Shown: positions 22,981 through 31,027 of the stretch, piece after piece
Numbering within the stretch: the first letter of the stretch is position 1
Layout: each line of letters starts with the position of its first letter
NCBI GenBank assembly: GCA_045637525.1
Contig: JAZTZP010000021.1
Location: 1 to 37,265 of the forward strand
Direction of reading: 5' to 3'
From: JAZTZP01 sp045637525
GTDB lineage: Bacteria > Bacillota > Clostridia > UBA1381
DNA: 37,265 nucleotides
Translations under genes and position numbers: made by a program
The notes under the pieces: model-generated
Database searches by the model: none
Told to the model about the DNA's origin: nothing
The model's input: the letters and a program-made list of their open reading frames with translations, nothing else

Positions 22981-25900
22981 ATGAAAGAATTTGTACATCT
23001 TCATACGCATACGGAATACAGTCTGCTTGACGGAGCGGCGGGGATAAAGAAGCTTATTGCACGCACAAAAGAGCTTGGTATGAAATCTATTGCAATAACC
23101 GACCATGGAGTTATGTATGGTGTAATTGATTTTTATAAGGAAGCAAAGGCAAACGGTATACATCCGGTAATAGGTTGTGAGGTGTATGCAGCACCGCGCA
23201 GCAGGTTTGATAAGGTGCATGATATAGACAATAAAACAAGTCATCTTATTCTCTTGGCGAAGAATAACACAGGATATAAAAATCTTGCTAAAATTGTATC
23301 TTCAGGATTTACGGAAGGCTTTTATTATAAACCGAGAGTTGATTTTGAATGCTTAAAAGACAACAGCGAGGGGCTTGTGGTCTTATCGGCATGTCTTGGC
23401 GGCGAGATTCCGAAGGCTCTTGCCGAAAACGACTATGAAACGGCAAAAAAAATTGCAGAGAAGTATATTTCTGTGTTTGGACGTGAAAACTATTTTATCG
23501 AAATTCAGAACCATGACATTGATTTGCAGAAAAAAATACTTCCGAAGCTTGAAATGCTCTCTAAAGAGCTCGGAGTCGGACTTGTGGCGACAAACGATGT
23601 GCATTATATTTTGCGTGAAGATGCGAAATATCAGGATGTGCTTATGTGTATACAGACTGAAAAGACTGTTGATGATGAAAACAGGATGAGGTTTGAAACC
23701 GAAGAATTTTATTTGAAGTCTCCTGAAGAAATGGAGGCTCTTTTCGGTGCTTATGAAGGAGCTATGGAGAATACGGTTAAGATTGCCGGGATGTGTAATG
23801 TGGAGTTCGATTTTGATACACGTCATTTGCCTTCTTTTGAGGTTCCTGAGGGAGAGACTGCGTTTTCATACCTTAAAAAGCTCTGTTATGAAGGGATGGA
23901 AAAAAAATATTCTGATACGGGCGAGATAAAAAAACGTCTTGATTATGAGCTCGAAACCATACAGAATATGGGGTTTGTGGATTATTTCCTGATTGTATGG
24001 GATTTTATAAACTTTGCAAAAACTCATGATGTAATAGTTGGTCCGGGGCGTGGAAGCGCTGCGGGAAGTCTTGTATCGTATTGTCTCGGAATAACGGGAA
24101 TAGACCCGATAAAGTACGGACTGATATTTGAACGCTTTTTAAATCCGGAGCGAGTGAGTATGCCGGATATTGATATTGATTTTGAGCCGGAGGGAAGACA
24201 AAAGGTAATAGACTATGTTGTCGAAAAATACGGAACAGAGCAGGTTTCGCAGATAATTACCTTCGGAACGCTCAAAGCCCGGCTTGTAATACGTGATGTC
24301 GGCAGGGCGCTTGATATGCCGTATGGTGAGGTTGATTCTATTGCGAAGCTGATACCGAATGAGCTTAAAATGACGATAGATAAAGCAATGGAAATAAGCG
24401 AGGATTTAAAAAATCTGTACAAAGAGGATGCGCGGGTAAAACGCCTTATTGACACTGCAAGGGCCTTGGAGGGCTTGCCACGCCATGCTTCAACGCATGC
24501 GGCGGGTGTTGTTATAACAAAAGAGCCTATTGTGAATTATATACCGCTTCAGGTGAATAAGGATGTTGTTACAACACAATATACAAAAGATACTGTTGAG
24601 GAGCTGGGACTTCTTAAGATGGATTTTTTAGGGCTCAGAAACCTTACGGTGTTAAAAAATGCGCTTAAGATAATAGAAAAGACTCGTGGTATAAGCATTG
24701 ATCTTGAAACAATAGATTACGGAAAAAAAGAGGTTTTTGAGCTTATTGCCTCCGGAAACACCGACGGCGTTTTTCAGCTTGAAAGTGCCGGTATGAAGAA
24801 TTTTATGCAGGAGCTTCAGCCTGATTCTTTAGAAGATATTATTGCCGGAATATCCATATATCGTCCGGGACCTATGAATCAGCGCCATGAATATATTCAT
24901 AATAAAAAGTTCCCTGCTGATATAAAATATAAGCATCCGTTGCTTGAAAATATTTTGAATGTCACATACGGATTTATGGTATATCAGGAGCAGGTTTTGG
25001 AAATTGTTCGTGTTCTTGCCGGGTATTCGCTCGGTCGTGCGGATTCGATGAGGCGCGTGATAAGCAAGAAAAAAGCGGATAAAATGGAAGAAGAACGCCG
25101 CAATTTTATATACGGTCTTGATGATGAGGACGGGAACGTAATTATTGAGGGTTGTATACGGCGCGGCATAGATGAGGAAACGGCAAAGCAGATTTTTGAT
25201 GAAATAAACGATTTTGCAAATTATGCATTTAACAAAAGTCATGCGGCGGCATATGCTTTCATAGCTTACAGAACGGCATACCTTAAGACTTATTATCCGG
25301 TTGAATTTATGGCATCACTTATTTCTACAATAGATGACCAGGATAAAATTAATCAGTATGTAGTAAACTGCATGGATATGGGAATAAAAAGGCTCCCGCC
25401 CGATATAAATAAGAGTGATTCTTCGTTTACGGCAGAAGGTAACGGAATACGTTTCGGGTTGTCGGCGGTGAAAAATGTCGGAAAAGGTCTTATTAGCCGT
25501 GTGGTTGAGGAAAGAGAAAGAAACGGCGTGTTTAAAAGCTTTTCGGATTTTGTTGAACGTATGGCAGGTACGGAAATTAACAAGCGTGCGGTGGAAGGTC
25601 TTATTATGTGCGGTGCTTTTGATTCTTTTGGGGTTAAACGGTCGCAGCTTATGCAGGTGTATGAGGTTGTTATGGACGGCGCGAGTGCTGACATGAGAAA
25701 TAACATAGACGGACAGATGACTTTGTTTGATGAAGAACCTGTCGGAACGGATGTTGAATATCCGGATATTCCCGAATTTGATAAAAAAACAATTCTTGAT
25801 ATGGAAAAACAGTCAGCCGGAATGTATTTTTCGGGGCATCCCGTAGAAGAATATGAGAAAGCAATAAAGAAGATTTGTAAATATAATATCGGTGATATAA

Positions 25901-26448
25901 AGAGCAGTGTGGAAACTGATGAGAACGGAGAATATGTAAATTCTGCATACGGTTTAAAAGACGGAAGCAACATTATGATTGCCGGTATAATAACTTTTAA
26001 AAAGACAAAAACTACGAAAAATAACACACAGATGGCTTTTTTTGCGGTGGAGGACTTGTATGGTTCTGTTGAGGTTATTGCTTTTCCGAGGGTCTATACG
26101 GAAGTGGCTCCGTTTATAAAAGAAGGTGCTGTTGTTGTTGTAAAAGGTCGCCTTAATATCAGAGAGGATGAGGCTCCGAAAATCGCTTGCTCTTCTATAA
26201 GCTTTTTAGAGGAGAGTGTGAGCAAAAACTATACGCTGTATATAAGATTTCCTGAAAAGGATGCCATTCTTATGCAGAAATTTAAGGATGTGGTTTCTGT
26301 AAATAAAGGAGATATTGGGGTATGCATATTTTTTGAGAAGACCAAGGAAAGAATGAAGGCTCCGGACAGTATGAATGTGAACGATAATGCGGTAGCTGAG
26401 CTTAAAACGGTTTTCGGGGATGAAAACGTTATTTTAAAAGGTGAATAG
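22981..26448 (+). CDS. dnaE: DNA polymerase III subunit alpha (DnaE)
   Basis: Replicative polymerase of the DnaE class, 1155 residues. N-terminal PHP domain (HLHTHTEYSLLDGA, AITDHGVMYGVIDFY); polymerase core with GPGRGSAAGSLVSYCLGI and catalytic aspartates in MPDIDIDFEPEGR (~residues 393-400) and LLKMDFLGLRNL (~546); fingers HASTHAAGVVIT; tandem HhH near VEGLIMCGAFDSFG; C-terminal OB domain (IMIAGIITFKKTKTTKNNTQ, then VEVIAFPRVY). In low-GC Firmicutes DnaE works with PolC. ATG at 22981 lies 8 bases after AAAGGAAG; the GTG at 22972 overlaps that site. It follows whiA by 30 bp. Confidence 0.97.
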   Translation: MKEFVHLHTHTEYSLLDGAAGIKKLIARTKELGMKSIAITDHGVMYGVIDFYKEAKANGIHPVIGCEVYAAPRSRFDKVHDIDNKTSHLILLAKNNTGYKNLAKIVSSGFTEGFYYKPRVDFECLKDNSEGLVVLSACLGGEIPKALAENDYETAKKIAEKYISVFGRENYFIEIQNHDIDLQKKILPKLEMLSKELGVGLVATNDVHYILREDAKYQDVLMCIQTEKTVDDENRMRFETEEFYLKSPEEMEALFGAYEGAMENTVKIAGMCNVEFDFDTRHLPSFEVPEGETAFSYLKKLCYEGMEKKYSDTGEIKKRLDYELETIQNMGFVDYFLIVWDFINFAKTHDVIVGPGRGSAAGSLVSYCLGITGIDPIKYGLIFERFLNPERVSMPDIDIDFEPEGRQKVIDYVVEKYGTEQVSQIITFGTLKARLVIRDVGRALDMPYGEVDSIAKLIPNELKMTIDKAMEISEDLKNLYKEDARVKRLIDTARALEGLPRHASTHAAGVVITKEPIVNYIPLQVNKDVVTTQYTKDTVEELGLLKMDFLGLRNLTVLKNALKIIEKTRGISIDLETIDYGKKEVFELIASGNTDGVFQLESAGMKNFMQELQPDSLEDIIAGISIYRPGPMNQRHEYIHNKKFPADIKYKHPLLENILNVTYGFMVYQEQVLEIVRVLAGYSLGRADSMRRVISKKKADKMEEERRNFIYGLDDEDGNVIIEGCIRRGIDEETAKQIFDEINDFANYAFNKSHAAAYAFIAYRTAYLKTYYPVEFMASLISTIDDQDKINQYVVNCMDMGIKRLPPDINKSDSSFTAEGNGIRFGLSAVKNVGKGLISRVVEERERNGVFKSFSDFVERMAGTEINKRAVEGLIMCGAFDSFGVKRSQLMQVYEVVMDGASADMRNNIDGQMTLFDEEPVGTDVEYPDIPEFDKKTILDMEKQSAGMYFSGHPVEEYEKAIKKICKYNIGDIKSSVETDENGEYVNSAYGLKDGSNIMIAGIITFKKTKTTKNNTQMAFFAVEDLYGSVEVIAFPRVYTEVAPFIKEGAVVVVKGRLNIREDEAPKIACSSISFLEESVSKNYTLYIRFPEKDAILMQKFKDVVSVNKGDIGVCIFFEKTKERMKAPDSMNVNDNAVAELKTVFGDENVILKGE

Positions 26449-26535
26449 AACTGTTTTATGAGTTTTAAGGTTAATTATGGTAAAATTATATAAAAAAGCA
26501 TTTGTTTAACTCCAATAATTTTGTTTTATTATCTA

Positions 26536-26564
26536 TTGAAAAAAACTCCAAAATAAAGTAAAAT
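26536..26564 (+). promoter_or_regulatory. Sigma-A promoter of the pfkA-pyk unit
   Basis: TTGAAA (26536-26541), 17 bp, TAAAAT (26559-26564), in the 167 bp gap after dnaE. Confidence 0.75.
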
Positions 26565-26615
26565 GATAATAGACGTAAAAATGGAGATAACAGATGTGAG
26601 GAGAATGGATAAATC

Positions 26616-26816
26616 GTGTGGACAGTAATATTTATTACATGCAGTAAAACGGCTGTGGATGCAATTCGCAGGCTTTTCCGTGAAAATTCCATACTTATGC
26701 GTACAAGAACAATAAGTAACGACAATGTTGATGAAGAGCAGTGTTATGAGATTTTAGTTCCTTATACGGAAATAGCAGTTGCTCAGGATATAATTATTGA
26801 AGAAGAGATAAGATAA
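26616..26816 (+). CDS. Small DUF2007-like protein upstream of pfkA
   Basis: 66 residues, beginning MWTVIFITCSKTAVDAIRRL and ending YEILVPYTEIAVAQDIIIEE. This pattern (beta strand, helix reading 'residue-A-V-x-x-I', strand, then EILVP and a final helix) is that of small ferredoxin-like proteins, which I recall as common between dnaE and pfkA in Clostridia and often misannotated. Function unknown; a binding or regulatory role in glycolysis is only a guess from position. GTG start; GAGGAG lies 12 bases upstream, a little far. An overlapping 7-codon frame (ATG 26605) uses the same ribosome site. Confidence 0.75.
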   Translation: MWTVIFITCSKTAVDAIRRLFRENSILMRTRTISNDNVDEEQCYEILVPYTEIAVAQDIIIEEEIR

Positions 26817-26871
26817 TATTGAATTTTTATTGCGTATTCGCAGTCTGAACAATGGAAGGAAAGTGAAAAAT

Positions 26872-27846
26872 ATGAGTAATGAGATTAAGAAAATCGGTGT
26901 TCTTACAAGCGGGGGTGATGCTCCGGGTATGAATGCAGCTATTCGTGCGGTAGTAAGAACTGCGTGCTACCACGGAATTAAGGTTGTAGGAGTAGCGCGT
27001 GGTTATAACGGACTTATAAACGGCGAATTTATTGATATGGATGCAAGAAGCGTTTCGGAAACTCTTCAAAGAGGCGGAACTATTCTTCAAACGGCACGTT
27101 GCAAGGAATTTAAAGAAATAGAGGGAGTAAGAAAGGCTGTCAGAATTGCCAAGATGAACGAAATTGACGGTCTTATTGTAGTAGGAGGAGACGGTTCTTT
27201 CAGAGGCGCTAAGGATTTGTGCCAGGAGGGGCTTCCGACAATTGCAATTCCGGGTACAATTGATAATGATATAAGCTGCAGTGAATATACGGTAGGATAT
27301 GATACTTGTCTTAATACTGTTGTGGAGTCAATTGATAAGCTTCGCGATACTTCAACCAGTCATGAGCGTTGTTCGGTTGTTGAGGTAATGGGAAGAGATG
27401 CAGGTTATATTGCAATAAATGCAGCTATTGCGTGTGGTGCTGAAATTGTTCTTATACCGGAACGTGAATGGGAATTTGACAGGGATGTTTTAAATCCTAT
27501 CCTTGAAGGAAAGGCAAGAGGCAAAAAGCATAATATAGTAATTGTTGCTGAGGGTATCGGCGGAGTTGTGGAGATGGCTAAGAAAATTGAAGATAGTACC
27601 GGCATCGAAACAAGAGCTACAATTCTCGGACATGTTCAAAGAGGCGGCAGTCCGTCTGTAAGAGACCGCGTAACAGCAAGCCAGATGGGAAACAAGGCGG
27701 TTGAACTCCTTCTCGAAGGAAAGAGCAACAGAATAGTATGCGTTAAGGAAAGTAAGATTATTGATGTTGATATTCTTGATGGTCTTTCAATGAAAAAGAC
27801 TGTTTCGAATGATCTTATTGAACTTGCAAAGAAATTATCGGTTTGA
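26872..27846 (+). CDS. pfkA: 6-phosphofructokinase
   Basis: ATP-dependent phosphorylation of fructose 6-phosphate. 324 residues, the bacterial PfkA length. GVLTSGGDAPGMNAAIRAVV, VVGGDGSFRGA (glycine after the GGD, as in ATP-using enzymes), catalytic PGTIDNDI, and the substrate region VEVMGRDAGYIA; later GHVQRGGSPSVRDR, which in E. coli lines the effector/substrate interface. ATG at 26872 follows GGAAGGAAAGTG; the frame from 26830 has no ribosome site. Followed by pyk, a common operon. Confidence 0.97.
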   Translation: MSNEIKKIGVLTSGGDAPGMNAAIRAVVRTACYHGIKVVGVARGYNGLINGEFIDMDARSVSETLQRGGTILQTARCKEFKEIEGVRKAVRIAKMNEIDGLIVVGGDGSFRGAKDLCQEGLPTIAIPGTIDNDISCSEYTVGYDTCLNTVVESIDKLRDTSTSHERCSVVEVMGRDAGYIAINAAIACGAEIVLIPEREWEFDRDVLNPILEGKARGKKHNIVIVAEGIGGVVEMAKKIEDSTGIETRATILGHVQRGGSPSVRDRVTASQMGNKAVELLLEGKSNRIVCVKESKIIDVDILDGLSMKKTVSNDLIELAKKLSV

Positions 27847-27918
27847 TTAATGAAAGGGGGTTGTATTTTATACGGCCTCCTGTTTTTGAGCTTATTATTG
27901 ACTAAGGGAGGGTTAAGT

Positions 27919-29664
27919 TTGAGAAAAACAAAAATTGTATGTACTATGGGACCGGCTACGGAGGATGATGTTGTTTTAAGAGGTCTGATGCTTGCCGGGA
28001 TGGAGGTTGCAAGGATAAACTTTTCGCACGGGACTCATGAAAGTGCGAAAAGAGTAATGGACCGCATAAAAAGAATCAGATCAGAGCTTGATTTGCCGAT
28101 AGCGATCCTTCTTGATACAAAAGGTCCTGAAATTCGCATAAAGACCTTTAAGGAAGGAAAAGTAAATTTAAGTGCAGGTCAGCGATTTACGCTGTATACT
28201 GAGGATGTTGAAGGCGATGAAAACGGCGTTTCGATAACTTACGCGGATTTGCCGAAAGATATAAAGCCCGGAACAACACTTCTTATAGACGATGGGCTTA
28301 TAGAGCTTGAGGCTTTGACTGTAAAGAATGGTAAGATTGTATGCGAAGTGAGAAACGGTGGCGTGGTTTCTGACAGAAAGGGCGTTAATGTGCCTAACAT
28401 TTCGCTTTCTATGCCGTATATGAGCCTTAAGGATGAAGAGGATATAATATTCGGAGTAGAACAGGAAGTGGATTTTATTGCGGCGTCTTTTGTAAGAACA
28501 CCGGAGGATGTTATGAGTGTTCGCAGGATTCTTGAAAAGAACGGCGGTAAAAATATTGATGTTATTGCAAAAATAGAAAATGCACAGGGAGTTCAGAATA
28601 TAGACGAGATACTTCGGGTATCAGACGGAATAATGGTTGCCCGCGGAGATATGGGTGTTGAGATTGCAATGCAGGATTTGCCGGTGATACAAAAACAGCT
28701 CATAAAAAAGACGTATTCGGCAGGAAAGGTTGTTATAACTGCGACTCAGATGCTTGATTCCATGATAAGAAATCCGAGGCCAACAAGAGCGGAGGTTACC
28801 GATGTTGCCAATGCAATATATGACGGAACAAGCGCTATAATGCTGTCGGGTGAGACGGCAATAGGAAAATATCCGATAGATACCGTAAAAACTATGGCAA
28901 GTATTGCGGAGCGTACCGAGAAGGATATAAACTATGTACAAAGGCTTAAAAACCTGAATTTTACGGTAGGAATGGATGTTACAAATGCCATAAGTCATGC
29001 GACCTGCACGACTGCACACGATCTGGGGGCTGTGGCTGTGATTGCGCTTACTTACGGCGGAAATACTGCACGTATGCTGTCAAGATTTCGTCCTTGTTGC
29101 CCGATTATTGCTCCGACTATGAATGAAAGGGCATTAAGACGTCTTAATCTTTCGTGGGGAGTTGTTCCCGTAAAGAGTAAGAAGTGCACCAGTACAGATG
29201 AGCTTTTTGAGCATGCGGTTCAATGTGCTGAGGAATCAGGGCTTGTTTCTAAGGGCGATCTTGTTGTAATAACCGGTGGAGTGCCTATCGGAATAAGCGG
29301 AACTACAAATATAATGAAAGTGCATCTTGTAGGCCATGTTCTGGTAAGCGGAACCGGGATAACAGACCATACGGTAACGGCGAATGTGTGTGTTGTAAAC
29401 AGCGCCCAGGATATAGCAAAGAATTTCAGAAACGGAGATATAGTTGTAACAAAAACGGTTACGGGCGATATGGTTGGACTTATAAAAAATGCTTCCGGCA
29501 TTGTTTGTGAAGAAACAGGCGCAGACAGCAAGGGTGCAATTCTCGGTATGGCACTTGATATTCCGGTAATAATCGGTGCAAACGGTGCAACACAGATATT
29601 AAAATCAGGAACGACTGTTACAATAGACGCCCAAAGCGGATTTGTATACGGCGGAGTGGAATGA
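27919..29664 (+). CDS. pyk: Pyruvate kinase with C-terminal PEP-utilizer-like domain
   Basis: Converts PEP and ADP to pyruvate and ATP. 581 residues: catalytic barrel with KIVCTMGPAT, ARINFSHGTHE, ILLDTKGPEIRI, MVARGDMGVEI and ITATQMLDSMIRNPRPTRAE; then an allosteric domain; then a Firmicute-type extension of ~100 residues (GIVCEETGADSKGAILGMAL, IIGANGATQIL), related to the mobile PEP-utilizer domain but lacking its phosphohistidine. TTG start at 27919, six bases after GGGAGGG; the earlier in-frame ATG (27850) would add an implausible hydrophobic leader. The stop codon overlaps the first base of a repeat. Confidence 0.96.
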   Translation: MRKTKIVCTMGPATEDDVVLRGLMLAGMEVARINFSHGTHESAKRVMDRIKRIRSELDLPIAILLDTKGPEIRIKTFKEGKVNLSAGQRFTLYTEDVEGDENGVSITYADLPKDIKPGTTLLIDDGLIELEALTVKNGKIVCEVRNGGVVSDRKGVNVPNISLSMPYMSLKDEEDIIFGVEQEVDFIAASFVRTPEDVMSVRRILEKNGGKNIDVIAKIENAQGVQNIDEILRVSDGIMVARGDMGVEIAMQDLPVIQKQLIKKTYSAGKVVITATQMLDSMIRNPRPTRAEVTDVANAIYDGTSAIMLSGETAIGKYPIDTVKTMASIAERTEKDINYVQRLKNLNFTVGMDVTNAISHATCTTAHDLGAVAVIALTYGGNTARMLSRFRPCCPIIAPTMNERALRRLNLSWGVVPVKSKKCTSTDELFEHAVQCAEESGLVSKGDLVVITGGVPIGISGTTNIMKVHLVGHVLVSGTGITDHTVTANVCVVNSAQDIAKNFRNGDIVVTKTVTGDMVGLIKNASGIVCEETGADSKGAILGMALDIPVIIGANGATQILKSGTTVTIDAQSGFVYGGVE

Positions 29665-29680
29665 TAAATTATAGTTTATC
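29663..29680 (-). repeat. 18-bp motif abutting the pyk stop codon
   Basis: GATAAATTATAGTTTATC on the plus strand, exact reverse complement of the copy at 125-142; its first two bases are the last two of the pyk TGA. A partial inverted copy, GATAAACTATAATA, follows at 29684-29697. Confidence 0.75.
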
Positions 29681-29683
29681 TGC

Positions 29684-29972
29684 GATAAACTATAATAGCG
29701 ATATGTCAGCCTGTGGCTGACGTGATATTTGCCTGTCGGCAAGCGATATGTTGACTGAAGTCAACGCGATATGTTCGCCAAAGGCGAACATTAAGGTACA
29801 AAAGCTCTGCTTTTGTTTAATTAAATATTGAAAAAATGCTTTGCATTTTTTCTTCCATAACGTTTGCGAAGCAAACATATCGCGCCGACAGGCATATCGC
29901 GTGCGTTAGCACATATCGAAAATTCCGTTAGGAATTTATATCACGTTTAGCGACTTATTTAAGTCGCTAAAC
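29684..29972. repeat. Hairpin array: about ten mini-hairpins separated by GCGATATG boxes
   Basis: Small perfect hairpins follow one another: 29705-29721 (GTCAGCC/GGCTGAC), 29751-29764 (TTGACT/AGTCAA), 29772-29790 (TGTTCGCC/GGCGAACA), 29798-29816 (ACAAAAGC/GCTTTTGT), 29831-29851 (AAAAAATGC/GCATTTTTT), 29862-29876 (GTTTGC/GCAAAC), 29901-29912 (GTGC/GCAC), 29920-29937 (AAATTCC/GGAATTT), 29945-29972 (GTTTAGCGACTT/AAGTCGCTAAAC). Between them sit GCGATATG-like boxes, four in this orientation on the left (29698, ~29721, 29743, 29766) and four inverted on the right (29876, 29893, 29912, 29937). GCCTGTCGGC (29731-29740) is the exact complement of GCCGACAGGC (29884-29893). No gene fits. It sits in the convergent gap between pyk and yqeY. 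Confidence 0.8.
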
Positions 29973-30002
29973 AAAAAGCGACCTGTTTTTTTACAGATCG
30001 CT
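29973..30002 (-). terminator. Terminator of rpsU-yqeY
   Basis: On the minus strand AGCGATCTGT (30002-29993) pairs with ACAGGTCGCT (29986-29977), followed by TTTTT. Its AGCGAC core is shared with the adjacent array hairpin 29945-29972. Confidence 0.85.
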
Positions 30003-30024
30003 GTTCGGTACATTTTTTAACAAA

Positions 30025-30468
30025 TCAGCCAAGTAACCGACGGGCTATTTCGTTTATAGCTTTGCCGTCTGCTCTGCCTTTTGTTTGCGGCATTACTGCC
30101 GCCATGATTTTACCCATGTCTTTAATACTTGACGCGCCTGTTGTTTCAATTGCGTCTTTTACTATAACCTCAAGCTCCTCTGCTGTGAGTTGACGGGGTA
30201 AATATTCCATTAATAACTCTATTTCCGTGTTTAACTGATTGATGAGGTCTTCACGTCCGCTTTTTTCATAGTCGGACATAGAATCCTTGCGCTGTTTTAA
30301 TTGCTTTGCAATTACTTCAAGCACGCCCTCGTCATCGAGAGTAATTTGCTTATCCTTTTCAATCTGCAAAACGCCTGAACGAATAAGCTGTACTACATTC
30401 TTTCGGATCGTATCCTTATCTTTCATTGCCTGCTTTAAATCAAGAGCAAGCTTGTCTTTTAATGACAT
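30025..30468 (-). CDS. YqeY / GatB-like domain protein
   Basis: 147 residues, the family's usual length. N-terminal helical part MSLKDKLALDLKQAMKDKD with RKNVVQLIRSGVLQIEKDK, then the GatB/YqeY tail: LMEYLPRQLTAEELEVIVKD, SSIKDMGKIMAAVMPQTKGR and ADGKAINEIARRLL. The tail resembles the tRNA-binding domain of the amidotransferase GatB, suggesting tRNA interaction, but function is not established. ATG at 30468 with TAGGAAG upstream; the GTG at 30480 is too close to that site. Second gene after rpsU, a very common pairing. Confidence 0.92.
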   Translation of the reverse strand: MSLKDKLALDLKQAMKDKDTIRKNVVQLIRSGVLQIEKDKQITLDDEGVLEVIAKQLKQRKDSMSDYEKSGREDLINQLNTEIELLMEYLPRQLTAEELEVIVKDAIETTGASSIKDMGKIMAAVMPQTKGRADGKAINEIARRLLG

Positions 30469-30483
30469 ACGGTAATTCACTTC

Positions 30484-30660
30484 CTACTTAAACTTTCTTT
30501 TTCTTGCAGCCTCAGACTTCTTCTTACGCTTTACACTGGGCTTTTCATAATGCTCGCGCTTTCTGATTTCTGACATAACGCCTGACTTTGCGCACTGACG
30601 CTTAAATCTGCGAAGCGCACTATCTAATGATTCATTATCTTTAACTCTAACTTCAGACAC
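30484..30660 (-). CDS. rpsU: 30S ribosomal protein S21
   Basis: 58 residues beginning VSEVRVKDNESLDSALRRFK, with a basic tail (KPSVKRKKKSEAARKRKFK), diagnostic of bS21. GTG start at 30660 with GGAGGGAGGG six bases upstream; the longer frame from 30732 has no homology. Own promoter at 30738-30767; yqeY follows after 15 bp. Confidence 0.97.
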   Translation of the reverse strand: MSEVRVKDNESLDSALRRFKRQCAKSGVMSEIRKREHYEKPSVKRKKKSEAARKRKFK

Positions 30661-30737
30661 TCTGTATCCCTCCCTCCGACAAGTCAATTGTGAAACAGAC
30701 TTAAATGGAAATAATTGTCGATACCACGACACATATT

Positions 30738-30767
30738 ATTATAACCTATTTTGTATAGACTTGTCAA
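30738..30767 (-). promoter_or_regulatory. Sigma-A promoter of rpsU-yqeY
   Basis: On the minus strand: TTGACA (30767-30762), 18 bp, TATAAT (30743-30738), with a leader of about 70 nt. Confidence 0.8.
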
Positions 30768-30806
30768 TACATTTTTAAAAATTTTTCAAATTATTTTCAA
30801 ATTCTG

Positions 30807-30835
30807 TTGAAAATAGAGCTATATAATGGTATAAT
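30807..30835 (+). promoter_or_regulatory. Distal sigma-A promoter of the amino acid ABC transporter
   Basis: TTGAAA (30807-30812), 17 bp, TATAAT (30830-30835), giving a leader of about 185 nt. Apart from the promoters, the 367 bp gap between rpsU and the binding-protein gene shows only AT-rich DNA. Confidence 0.65.
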
Positions 30836-30963
30836 ATGTATAGTATTTATGAAAATTCAAACGTATATGAGAGATGTCGTTGTTTTTATGCCTAATAAAT
30901 GCTTAAAAAATACTCTTAAAATGAGTAATTATTTATAATAAATGTATAATTATGAAATAAAGC

Positions 30964-31007
30964 TTGAAAAATTGAGATGAATGTGTTATTATTATAGTAT
31001 AATAACA
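30964..31007 (+). promoter_or_regulatory. Proximal promoter with a palindrome over the -10 region
   Basis: TTGAAA (30964-30969), 17 bp, TATTAT (30987-30992). A perfect 9-bp inverted repeat, TGTTATTAT (30984-30992) and ATAATAACA (30999-31007) with six bases between, covers the -10 and start point and may be a repressor site for the transporter operon. Confidence 0.5.
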
Positions 31008-31027
31008 TATTTTGGAGGGAAAAGATT

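Noticed and set aside
27850..27918. In-frame ATG giving pyruvate kinase a hydrophobic N-terminal leader
   Set aside because: No ribosome site before it suits a start, and GGGAGGG lies six bases before TTG 27919, where the normal family N-terminus begins.
29690..29878. Open frame on the minus strand across the hairpin array
   Set aside because: Its residues simply translate the repeated palindromes; there is no ribosome site or family pattern.
29684..29972. CRISPR array
   Set aside because: The repeated box is only about 8 bp, spacers are palindromic and of variable length, and no cas genes are present.
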